A stretch of DNA of 64,000 bases, taken from NCBI GenBank assembly GCA_902492015.1, contig CABUJR010000007.1, positions 1 through 64,000 of the forward strand, given 5' to 3'. Each line of letters begins with the position of its first letter. Position 1 is the stretch's first letter. The position numbers and the translations under genes were made by a program. Of the stretch, positions 44,293 to 52,111 are shown piece by piece. The notes below the pieces were generated by a model, which was given only the letters and a program-made list of their open reading frames with translations, was not told the origin of the DNA and did no database searches. The stretch comes from an uncultured Eubacteriales bacterium. GTDB lineage: Bacteria > Bacillota > Clostridia > TANB77 > CAG-508.

Positions 44293-45222
44293 ATGCCATT
44301 AGTAACAACAAAAGAAATGTTTGAAAAATCAATGAAAGAACATTTTGCAATAGGAGCTTTTAATATAAACAATATGGAGTTTATACAAGCAATAACAGAT
44401 GCAGCAGAAGAAACTAAATCACCAGTAATTTTACAAGTTTCTTCAAGCGCTATTAAATATGCAAGAATGAATTATTTAATTAAGATGGTGGAGGCAGCAG
44501 TAGAGACAACTACTATTCCTATAGCTCTTCACTTAGATCATGGACCAGATTTTGAAACTTGTAAAAAATGTATAGATGCAGGATTTACATCAGTAATGAT
44601 AGATGGATCAAAATACGATTTTGAAGAAAATGTAGCATTAACAAAACAAGTAGTTGAGTATGCTCACTCAAAAGGAGTAGTTGTAGAAGCAGAACTTGGA
44701 AAACTAGCTGGAGTTGAAGATGATGTTAATGTATCTTCAGATGATGCTAGATACACAGACCCAGAACAAGCTTATGAATTTGTTCAAAGAACAGGATGCG
44801 ATTCTTTAGCAATAGCAATAGGAACAAGTCATGGTGCATATAAATTTAAAGGTGATGCAAAATTAAGATTTGACATATTACAAAAGATTAAAGAAAAATT
44901 ACCTAATACACCTATTGTATTACATGGAGCATCTTCTGTAATACCAAGACTTGTAGATATGTGCAATGAAAATGGAGGAAATATTCCTGGAGCTAAAGGT
45001 TGTCCTGATGAAATGTTAAAACAAGCAGGAGAAAATGGTGTTTCTAAAATAAATGTAGATACAGATTTAAGATTAGCTATGACAGCTCAAGTTAGAAAAG
45101 TATTTAATGATGACCCATCAATATTTGATCCAAGAAAATATTTAGGCGCAGCTAGAGATGAAATAAAAGCTACAGTAGCACATAAAATAACAGATGTGTT
45201 CTGTTCAGCAAATAAAGCTTAA
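44293..45222 (+). CDS. fba: Class II fructose-bisphosphate aldolase
   Basis: 309 residues. Cleaves fructose-1,6-bisphosphate in glycolysis with a zinc ion. Seen: IGAFNINNMEF, LHLDHGPDFE (catalytic Asp and zinc His), SVMIDGSKYDFEENV, VEAELGKLAGVEDDV, AIAIGTSHGAYKF (zinc His), IVLHGASSV (zinc His) and GVSKINVDTDLRLAM. It has an AAAGGAGGAAAG site. Confidence 0.95.
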   Translation: MPLVTTKEMFEKSMKEHFAIGAFNINNMEFIQAITDAAEETKSPVILQVSSSAIKYARMNYLIKMVEAAVETTTIPIALHLDHGPDFETCKKCIDAGFTSVMIDGSKYDFEENVALTKQVVEYAHSKGVVVEAELGKLAGVEDDVNVSSDDARYTDPEQAYEFVQRTGCDSLAIAIGTSHGAYKFKGDAKLRFDILQKIKEKLPNTPIVLHGASSVIPRLVDMCNENGGNIPGAKGCPDEMLKQAGENGVSKINVDTDLRLAMTAQVRKVFNDDPSIFDPRKYLGAARDEIKATVAHKITDVFCSANKA

Positions 45223-45233
45223 GGATTTATTTA

Positions 45234-46436
45234 TTGGAGAAAATTAATATAAGAGACACCCAAGAGCAAAAACAAGGTGTCTCTAATAATAAATTAAGTA
45301 AATTAGATTATATCGTAAAAGCGGCTAAATTGTACGGTTTAGGAGAAGTTGAAATCAATGCATTAAAAGACCATTTATCAGGTAAAAATAAAAATGATTA
45401 TATAGAAAGAAGATGTAAGTATCTTTTTAGATTATATGATATATATAAAAGCGAGGAATATAATGAACATTTAGATCCTGATGAAAAAGGAATTATTAAC
45501 TTAAATGATTTTTCTTTTGAAAGGTCAAAACGAAGACTTTTAAACAGTAAAATAGGTGTGTTCTGGATATTAAGTTCAAATTTAGATACTTATTTAGCAA
45601 CAGTCCCACCAAATAGATATACTGAAATAGAAAATAAATTTATAGGAATATCTGAAAAAAATAATTTCTTACTTCCTCAAATTGCAAGACAGATGGGGAT
45701 AGATGCTACAGTATATTATAAAGGAGAATTTACTGATAAAAATGGAGCAACTTCTACACATCATTTAACAAAAAATTTTTTATATGATGAAGAAACTTTA
45801 ATACAAGGAAATTCAATTATTAAAGACACCAAAAAAAGAAAGAAAATTAATTTTGAGTCACTTTTAGATACAACTGATAAATATATTAGAAAATATTATA
45901 AGAAAAATAAGCTTCCAGAACAAGACTTAGAAAAAGCAAGAAGAGAAATAAGAGAAGGTCTTATAAAACAAACTTTATTTAATAAGTTAGTTTTTAATGA
46001 AAATGAGTCAAATGAAAAATGGGGACTTATTATATGTAGTGATAAAAACTTACGTTTAGCACCAATTTTTAGTTATGACTATTCTGCAGGTGTTGTGCCA
46101 ACAATTAAAACACAACATAGAGTAGTTCAAGGTAATAAAGAAGATATACCAAGCTTTATGTTACAATATTCAAAAGAACCTTGGTTTAGAGAATGGATTG
46201 AAAGAAAAGTTTTAAATTTAGATTTAGAACAAGCAATAAAGGATATGACAAGAAGAACTGGTGTTGAACTTACAGACGAAGAAAAAGATTATTATAAATT
46301 TTTGTTTGAAAAAATGAAATCAAAAGTTGTAGAAGTAAGTGACTTAAATTATGATAGAGATTTAATAGAAAAAACAAAAAGAAAAAAATTAGGTAATGTA
46401 ATTTCGAAAGCAAAAGAAATATTTCTGGAAAAGTAA
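45234..46436 (+). CDS. Hypothetical protein downstream of fba, faintly HipA-like
   Basis: 400 residues from a TTG with AAGGAT seven bases upstream. Not firmly recognised. N-terminal helical part (LSKLDYIVKAAKLYGLGEVEINALKDHL). Residues 225-300 have a layout like the C-terminal half of HipA-type kinases (LFNKLVF...KWGLIICSDKNLRLAPIFSYDYSAG), but the DxHxxN catalytic positions read as Asn, Ser and Lys, so if related it would be inactive. A basic tail closes it. It follows fba by 11 bases and precedes a terminator. Confidence 0.55.
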   Translation: MEKINIRDTQEQKQGVSNNKLSKLDYIVKAAKLYGLGEVEINALKDHLSGKNKNDYIERRCKYLFRLYDIYKSEEYNEHLDPDEKGIINLNDFSFERSKRRLLNSKIGVFWILSSNLDTYLATVPPNRYTEIENKFIGISEKNNFLLPQIARQMGIDATVYYKGEFTDKNGATSTHHLTKNFLYDEETLIQGNSIIKDTKKRKKINFESLLDTTDKYIRKYYKKNKLPEQDLEKARREIREGLIKQTLFNKLVFNENESNEKWGLIICSDKNLRLAPIFSYDYSAGVVPTIKTQHRVVQGNKEDIPSFMLQYSKEPWFREWIERKVLNLDLEQAIKDMTRRTGVELTDEEKDYYKFLFEKMKSKVVEVSDLNYDRDLIEKTKRKKLGNVISKAKEIFLEK

Positions 46437-46470
46437 AAAATGCAAAATCTTTTATAAAAGGTGAAAGATA

Positions 46471-46501
46471 AAAAGTTCTACATATTTAATGTAGAACTTT
46501 T
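46471..46501. terminator. Terminator after the fba unit
   Basis: AAAAGTTCTACAT / ATGTAGAACTTTT, 13-bp perfect stem with A/T flanks, so it can act on both strands. Confidence 0.85.
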
Positions 46502-46550
46502 ATTATATAATAGGAAAGTACTTTGAAGTTCCTATTTTGTTTTATAAATT
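46502..46550. repeat. Dispersed intergenic repeat, copy C (palindromic part)
   Basis: TTATATAATAGGAAAGTACTTTGAAGTTCCTATT then TTTTATAAA (given in parts): the palindromic first half of the repeat of 32.7 and 44.1 kb. It ends next to the smpB stop and can serve as its terminator. Confidence 0.55.
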
Positions 46551-46551
46551 G

Positions 46552-46998
46552 TTATCTATTTTTTAAAGCTCTTTGAATTTTTATTTCTGCATCTTTTTTA
46601 GCTATATCTTGACGTTTATCAAATAATTTTTTACCTTTGCCAATTCCAATTTCTAATTTTACTTTATTTCCTTTCATATACATTTTTATTGGTATAAGAG
46701 AAATACCTTTCTGCTTTATCATACCAAATAATCTATTTATTTCACGTTTATTTAATAGTAATTTTCTAGTTCTAAGAGGGTCTTTATTAAATATATTTCC
46801 AAATTCATAAGGACTTATGTGCATACCATAAATAAAAACTTCTCCATCTTTTATATTAACATAAGTATCTTTTATATTAACTTTTCCATTTCTTATAGAT
46901 TTTATTTCTGTTCCTGTAAGAACAATTCCAGCTTCTAGAGTGTTTTCAATGGTATAGTTATGATAAGCTGTTGGATTTTTTGCAAGTAATTTTTCCAT
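46552..46998 (-). CDS. smpB: SsrA-binding protein SmpB
   Basis: 148 residues. Binds tmRNA and delivers it to stalled ribosomes. Seen: NPTAYHNYTIENTLEAGIVLTGTEIKSIRNGKVNIKDTYV, GMHISPYEFGN, DPLRTRKLLLNKREI, KMYMKGNKVKLEIGIGKGKKLFDKRQDIAKKD. Full length. The tmRNA gene is not beside it. AAAGGAT ribosome site on the minus strand. Confidence 0.96.
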   Translation of the reverse strand: MEKLLAKNPTAYHNYTIENTLEAGIVLTGTEIKSIRNGKVNIKDTYVNIKDGEVFIYGMHISPYEFGNIFNKDPLRTRKLLLNKREINRLFGMIKQKGISLIPIKMYMKGNKVKLEIGIGKGKKLFDKRQDIAKKDAEIKIQRALKNR

Positions 46999-47094
46999 TT
47001 GTCAAATCCTTTCTTTAATTATTGTAATATATATATCACAAATTAATATTTTTGTCTATTGAAAAATTCTTTAAAATCATTAGATAAAGAAGTT

Positions 47095-47124
47095 TTGAAT
47101 AATTCAAATAATTTTATATAGAAT
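47095..47124 (+). promoter_or_regulatory. Promoter of the sortase gene, seven bases before the ATG
   Basis: TTGAAT, 18-base spacer, TAGAAT. The predicted transcription start falls at or next to the ATG at 47131. Confidence 0.5.
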
Positions 47125-47130
47125 ATATAT

Positions 47131-47721
47131 ATGAACCAAATACTTTTTAATAAAAAAGATAATAAGAAAAAATATATATTTAAACTTCAGGGTATTATTT
47201 CAATTTTTTTAGCTGCAATATTTATTTTTTATATTATAATAAATTATAAAAGTAATGAAGATTTAGAAAATATATCAAAAATTATTGAAAAGAATATAAG
47301 ATTAAATTCAATTTATGAGGCTGAAAAGCAAAGTACGAATTATTTTGGAAAAATATATATAGAAAAAATAAATTTAGAATATGCAGTATTTAATAAATTA
47401 ACAGATGAATTGTTAAAAATTTCACCATGTAAATTTTATGGCAGTCAGATAGAAGAAAAGGGAAACATTTGTATAGCAGGGCATAATTATAATGATGATA
47501 GATTTTTTGGAAGAATTGATGAACTAGAAACAAAAGATAAGATTGTTTTAAGTAATTTACAAGGAAAAGAATATGAATATATAGTATTTGATATTTTTGA
47601 AACAGATGAAAATGATACTTCTGTATTAAGAAATACAAAGAATTATGAACTAACTCTTGTAACTTGTAATAATGCAAATAAAAAAAGGGTTATCGTAAAA
47701 GCATATAGAAAAGAATTTTAA
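47131..47721 (+). CDS. Sortase
   Basis: 196 residues. Membrane-bound transpeptidase that anchors proteins to the cell wall. N-terminal TM helix (about 18-40), then the sortase barrel with catalytic His118 (CIAGHNYNDDRFFGRI), Cys179 (LTLVTCNN) and Arg186 (KKRVIVKAYR). The short barrel and TLVTC context fit a class D- or E-like enzyme; I cannot fix the class. There is no Shine-Dalgarno site upstream, and the promoter is adjacent, so the mRNA may be leaderless. Candidate substrate: the LPYAG protein at 34.1 kb. Confidence 0.85.
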   Translation: MNQILFNKKDNKKKYIFKLQGIISIFLAAIFIFYIIINYKSNEDLENISKIIEKNIRLNSIYEAEKQSTNYFGKIYIEKINLEYAVFNKLTDELLKISPCKFYGSQIEEKGNICIAGHNYNDDRFFGRIDELETKDKIVLSNLQGKEYEYIVFDIFETDENDTSVLRNTKNYELTLVTCNNANKKRVIVKAYRKEF

Positions 47722-47736
47722 GAATACAGGTATTGC

Positions 47737-47765
47737 TTTACAAAAACATTGAAAAATGATATAAA
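47737..47765 (+). promoter_or_regulatory. Promoter of the cyclophilin gene
   Basis: TTTACA, 17-base spacer, TATAAA. Confidence 0.5.
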
Positions 47766-47809
47766 TATATAGTATAAAAATTATAATAAAATTTAAGAAA
47801 GAGGAAAAA

Positions 47810-48364
47810 ATGGAAGAAAAGACAATAAAAAAACCAATTGTAACAATAGAAATGGAAAATGGAAAAATAATAAAAATAGAACTTTATCCTAGTAAAGCTC
47901 CTGAAACTGTAAATAACTTTATAAGTTTAGTAAGTAAAGGTTTTTATGATGGATTATTTTTTCATAGAACAATACCAGGATTTATGATTCAAGGAGGAGA
48001 TCCAGAAGGAAATGGTACAGGAGGTCCTGGTTATGGAATTAAAGGAGAATTTAAAGAGAATGGTGTAGAAAATACAATTTCTCATTTAAGAGGAGTAGTA
48101 TCAATGGCAAGAAGTAATATGCCAGATTCAGCAGGTTCTCAATTTTTTATAGTAACAGATGATTCAACATTTTTAGATGGAAAATATGCAGCTTTTGGTA
48201 GTGTGTTAGAAGGTATGGATACAGTTGATGAAATTGTAAAAACCAGAGTAATTACAAGAAGTCCTTTTGGTGGTGGCAAAGATAGACCAGTAAATCCACC
48301 TGTTATGAAAAAAGTAACAGTAGAAACTTTTGGAATTACTTATCCAGAGCCAAACAAATTATAA
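47810..48364 (+). CDS. Cyclophilin-type peptidyl-prolyl cis-trans isomerase
   Basis: 184 residues, no signal peptide, so cytoplasmic. Speeds proline isomerisation in folding proteins. Seen: APETVNNFISLVSKGFYDGLFFHRTIPGFMIQGGDPEGNGTGGPGYGI, RGVVSMARSNMPDSAGSQFFI and FLDGKYAAFGSVLEGMD, with the catalytic Arg (FHRTIPGFMIQ) present. An AAAGAGGAAAA site precedes the ATG. Confidence 0.95.
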   Translation: MEEKTIKKPIVTIEMENGKIIKIELYPSKAPETVNNFISLVSKGFYDGLFFHRTIPGFMIQGGDPEGNGTGGPGYGIKGEFKENGVENTISHLRGVVSMARSNMPDSAGSQFFIVTDDSTFLDGKYAAFGSVLEGMDTVDEIVKTRVITRSPFGGGKDRPVNPPVMKKVTVETFGITYPEPNKL

Positions 48365-48455
48365 AATTAATATATTAACTTGAACTTTAAACTATAGAAT
48401 TTATTTTAAGAAATATTTGAAAATACTAATATAAATAATAAAGGAATATAAAATT

Positions 48456-49259
48456 TTGAATATATATAAAGTTTTAAATGAGATAATAGAATACATAGAA
48501 AAAAATCTAGAAGAAGATATAGATTATTCTAGGATAGCTCAAATTATGGGAGCAAATGAATATACCACAAAAAGAGTTTTTTCATTACTTGCTAATATTT
48601 CAATATCAGAATATATTAGAAATAGAAGATTATCGTCTGCTGGATATGATTTGATTAATGGAAATGAAAAAATTGTTGATATAGCAGTTAAATATAGATA
48701 TGATAATGCAACTTCTTTTTCAAGAGCTTTTGAAAAATTTCATGGTATAAAACCAGGTTTAATAAAAACTATTCCAGAAAGATTAAAGCTATTTTCTAAA
48801 TTAAAATTTGATGAAAATATCAATGAAAATGTGAGCATGGAATATAGTATTATAGAACTTGATGAGAAAATATTATATGGAATAGGGATGAAAACTACTC
48901 ACAATAAAATAAAAGAAGATGCACCAATGTTTTTTAAAAAAATGAGCGAAAAATATGAAGAATTATATGGTGAAATAGAGTATGGAATAGTTAAATATGA
49001 AGACAGGTTTGATAGTGATAATTATGAATATTGGATAGCTTATGAAAAAGAAATACCTGAATTTAAAAAAATGATTTTACCAAAATCTAAATGGTTAAGA
49101 TTTAAAATCGATAATCAAGAAGCAGGAGATATTCAAAAAGTATCAACAGAATTTTATGCAAATTTTGTGCCAAGTACAAAATTTAATTTAAAACCAATTC
49201 CAGAACTTGAATGGTATCATGATAATATAACAGAGTTTTTAGTTGCAATTGAAGATTAA
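48456..49259 (+). CDS. AraC-family regulator with GyrI-like effector domain
   Basis: 267 residues from a TTG with AAGGAA about ten bases upstream. Two helix-turn-helix elements at the N-terminus (about 18-100: DYSRIAQIMGANEYTTKRVFSLLANISISEYIRNRRLSSAGYDL and IVDIAVKYRYDNATSFSRAFEKFHGIKP). C-terminal GyrI/AraC effector-binding domain (about 115-265), which usually binds small lipophilic or drug-like ligands. No transporter gene adjoins. Own terminator downstream. Confidence 0.88.
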   Translation: MNIYKVLNEIIEYIEKNLEEDIDYSRIAQIMGANEYTTKRVFSLLANISISEYIRNRRLSSAGYDLINGNEKIVDIAVKYRYDNATSFSRAFEKFHGIKPGLIKTIPERLKLFSKLKFDENINENVSMEYSIIELDEKILYGIGMKTTHNKIKEDAPMFFKKMSEKYEELYGEIEYGIVKYEDRFDSDNYEYWIAYEKEIPEFKKMILPKSKWLRFKIDNQEAGDIQKVSTEFYANFVPSTKFNLKPIPELEWYHDNITEFLVAIED

Positions 49260-49284
49260 TTTGTATATAGGAATAAGTTATAAA

Positions 49285-49322
49285 ACTGACTTTTTTGGTT
49301 AATAAAAAGTCAGTCTTTTTTT
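49285..49322 (+). terminator. Terminator after the AraC-type gene
   Basis: ACTGACTTTTT / AAAAAGTCAGT stem, then seven T. Confidence 0.85.
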
Positions 49323-49373
49323 GCTTAAAAATTATATAATACTTTTGAATATTATATATGAAGGTGATAAATT

Positions 49374-51257
49374 ATGTGGAAATCAAAGTATTTTGAAATA
49401 TTTTTTGCGACTGATTTTGTAACAGAAGAGAGCTGGCTTATTTTTCTATCATATATTTCCAAATTAAATGGATTTTTTAAAAGTTATAAAATATATATAA
49501 ATTTTGAAAAAAATAATGTTAGATATTTTATTAAAACAAAACAAGAAATGCCAACAACATTAGGAAATTTGAATGATTTTTTGCTTAAAAAAATAGATAA
49601 TATAGATTTTCCCAAAAAAATTTTAAAGCATAAATCTTTATATATAGTTACTAATAAAGAAAAAAGTATTATTGATATTTTAGATAGAAATGAAAGCAAA
49701 AAAAATAGAAAGTTAGAATGGGCTGAAATAAAAATAATTCCTTACAAAAAAGACAATTATTTGTTTTCTTCAATTGGAATTTTTAGAAAAAATAATAGAT
49801 TAATTTATAAAAAATTTTTATTTAATTTGCCACATCAATTTTTAAGTATAGATTTTTCAAAACATACAAGATTTTTACATAGAAAAGATATAAAAAGATA
49901 TCTTAACATAGAAAAAACTATAAATGTTTTTGAAAGTGATAACAAAAATGGTATTTTAAAGATTGACGCTTTTCCATATTTGCAAGAAGATTATTATTTG
50001 AATTTAAATAATTATGATTTTGATAAACATTCTATTGTAATAGGTGGCTCAGGCACAGGTAAATCAAAATTATTAAGTCTTTTAGTTAATAACATATATA
50101 ACAATCTAAATTATAAAATGAAATATAAAATCATAGTAATTGACCCACATAGTTCTTTAGAAGAGGATATAGGAGGTTTAAATAATACAAAGGTAATTGA
50201 CTTTAAAAAAGAAAAAAATAGTATAGATTTATTTCAAACTTCTAGAAAAAATATTGTTTCAGAATCTGAGATTTTGCTTTCACTTTTTAAATCCATAATG
50301 GATAAAGAATATAATTCAAAACTAGAAAGAGTATTAAGACATAGCATTTTTTTATTAATAAGTATAGGTAAAATGAATTTTATTAATTTAAGAGAACTAA
50401 TAATTAATACTGAATTTAGAAATCAAATTTTAAAAAAATATAAAGAAATTTTACCAGAGCCAATTATAAATTTCTTTTTAAATGACTTTTATGAATTAAA
50501 AAATAAATCTCATACAGAAGCAATATCTCCTATAATTTCCTTTATAGATGAAATGACTATTTTACCCGCTTTTAATAGTAAAAATAATCTAGAAAATTTA
50601 GAAAAAACTATACAAGATAATTTTTTAAGTATAATTTCTTTAGATGAATCATCTATTGGAGAAAAAATGACCAAAACAATTTCTGGACTAGTAATGGGAC
50701 AAATTTTTTCTATTATGCAAAAAAGATGTATAGATGAACATATAATTTTAATTATCGATGAAGTTGCAATAATTCAAAATCCAATTTTAAAAAGATTTTT
50801 ATCAGAAAGTAGAAAATATAATTTGTCTTTAATACTTTCAGGACAATATTTTAACCAAATTAATGAAGATATACAAAAGGCTATTTTTGCGAATATAATT
50901 AATTATTATACTTTTAGAGTTTCAAGGGAAGATGCAATAATCTTAAGTAGAAATATGCAAATGGAAGTTGCAGTTCATGATTCATTTTTTGCTAAGTTGA
51001 AAATACTTTCTGAACTTGGAAATAGAGAATGTGTATTAAGAATAAGTAAAAATGGAAAAGTTTTACCTGCATTTAAGGCAAGAACATTAAATGTAATTTC
51101 ACATCCAAGAATAATAGAAAAAGAGGAAGAAGTAGAAATAATAAAAAATAAAACAAAAGAAAATATAAAAAATAAATTTGTAATTAATACTGATATTAAT
51201 TTAAAAGAAATTATGAAATCACAATCAACAGGAAGGAGGAAGCTTGTAAGTGACTAA
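49374..51257 (+). CDS. HerA/VirB4-like P-loop ATPase
   Basis: 627 residues, no transmembrane helix. Residues 1-210 have no motif I know. Walker A GGSGTGKS at 224-231; IIVIDPHSSLEEDI follows, as in DUF87/HerA and VirB4-type DNA-pumping ATPases. Walker B LIIDEVAIIQNP with Asp462-Glu463, then SESRKYNLSLILSGQYFNQI (sensor-like Gln) and the C-terminal NIINYYTFRVSREDAIILSRNM, typical of type IV coupling ATPases. No relaxase, no VirB channel genes and no nuclease lie beside it. It overlaps the next gene by eight bases, so the two are translated together. AAGGTGATA site upstream. Confidence 0.8.
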   Translation: MWKSKYFEIFFATDFVTEESWLIFLSYISKLNGFFKSYKIYINFEKNNVRYFIKTKQEMPTTLGNLNDFLLKKIDNIDFPKKILKHKSLYIVTNKEKSIIDILDRNESKKNRKLEWAEIKIIPYKKDNYLFSSIGIFRKNNRLIYKKFLFNLPHQFLSIDFSKHTRFLHRKDIKRYLNIEKTINVFESDNKNGILKIDAFPYLQEDYYLNLNNYDFDKHSIVIGGSGTGKSKLLSLLVNNIYNNLNYKMKYKIIVIDPHSSLEEDIGGLNNTKVIDFKKEKNSIDLFQTSRKNIVSESEILLSLFKSIMDKEYNSKLERVLRHSIFLLISIGKMNFINLRELIINTEFRNQILKKYKEILPEPIINFFLNDFYELKNKSHTEAISPIISFIDEMTILPAFNSKNNLENLEKTIQDNFLSIISLDESSIGEKMTKTISGLVMGQIFSIMQKRCIDEHIILIIDEVAIIQNPILKRFLSESRKYNLSLILSGQYFNQINEDIQKAIFANIINYYTFRVSREDAIILSRNMQMEVAVHDSFFAKLKILSELGNRECVLRISKNGKVLPAFKARTLNVISHPRIIEKEEEVEIIKNKTKENIKNKFVINTDINLKEIMKSQSTGRRKLVSD

Positions 51258-51951
51258 TAAGGAAACTTTAGAAAAATTGAATAAAATATTTATAAATATT
51301 TTTGGTAAAGAAAATCCTTATACATTAGAAGAAATTCTTTCTAAATTTGCTTTTGATATAAAATTACCTCAAAAGGTTTTTGATAGTATGACTAATAAAG
51401 AAACATGGGCAGAGTCTATAAATCCTAACAAATTCATAACACAGAAAAACATGGAATTATTTGATGTTCAACATGGGTGGTTTCAAAAAAAGAAAGAAAT
51501 AAATTCTTTAGAAGATGTATTAAAATACTGGAAAAAAATTAATTATACTACAACAGAACGAATTTATGATTCTGAGAATGTACATAAAAGTGATACTATT
51601 TATAGATCCGAAAATGTATATAGGTCTTTAGATTGTAGAGAATGCAAAAATACAATTTATTGTGATGGATGTGCAAATTCAGAATTTATTATGGGCTGTC
51701 AAAGAACAGGAGGTTCAAACTTTTGTATTAGAGTTGATGATTCTGGAGAATGTGTAAACAGTTATAATGTAATTTGTTCTGCTAAAATAAGCAATTCATT
51801 TTTTATTCAAGATTGTAAAGATTTAGATGAATGTATGTTTTGTTCACATATTAGTAATAAAAAATATTGTATTTCAAATATGCAATGTGAAAAAGAAGAA
51901 TATTTTGCTATAAAAAAAGAAATTATTAATTGGATATTACAAAAAAATTAG
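51250..51951 (+). CDS. Cysteine-rich protein coupled to the HerA/VirB4-like ATPase
   Basis: 233 residues from a GTG with AAGGAGG nine bases upstream, inside the ATPase gene. N-terminal 1-90 is helical. From about 95 short repeats appear with a spacing of roughly 8-10 residues and many Cys: YDSENVHKSDTIYRSENVYRS, then CRECKNTIYCDGCANSEFIMGC, CIRVDDSGECVNSYNVIC, CKDLDECMFCSH, KKYCISN. This looks like a right-handed beta-helix or solenoid with Cys ladders, possibly metal binding. The family reminds me of Cys-rich proteins from CPR bacteria and phages, but I cannot name it. Confidence 0.7.
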   Translation: MTNKETLEKLNKIFINIFGKENPYTLEEILSKFAFDIKLPQKVFDSMTNKETWAESINPNKFITQKNMELFDVQHGWFQKKKEINSLEDVLKYWKKINYTTTERIYDSENVHKSDTIYRSENVYRSLDCRECKNTIYCDGCANSEFIMGCQRTGGSNFCIRVDDSGECVNSYNVICSAKISNSFFIQDCKDLDECMFCSHISNKKYCISNMQCEKEEYFAIKKEIINWILQKN

Positions 51952-52004
51952 AAAAAGTTTATATAAAAAAATTTTAAGATATATGGTATAGAACTTTAAA
52001 CAAA

Positions 52005-52038
52005 ATAGGACCTACAAATTAAATTTTGTAGGTCCTAT
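52005..52038. terminator. Bidirectional terminator between the Cys-rich gene and the PBP gene
   Basis: TAGGACCTACAAA / TTTGTAGGTCCTA, 13-bp perfect stem in a convergent gap. Confidence 0.7.
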
Positions 52039-52111
52039 AATGATATATTTATTACCATCTTTACGAATAATTAGAAAAATTTTGATATAAAACCAATAAG
52101 TGAAAATATTC

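Noticed and set aside
46999..47130. tmRNA gene next to smpB
   Set aside because: No tRNA-Ala-like ends or tag frame; the gap is too short.
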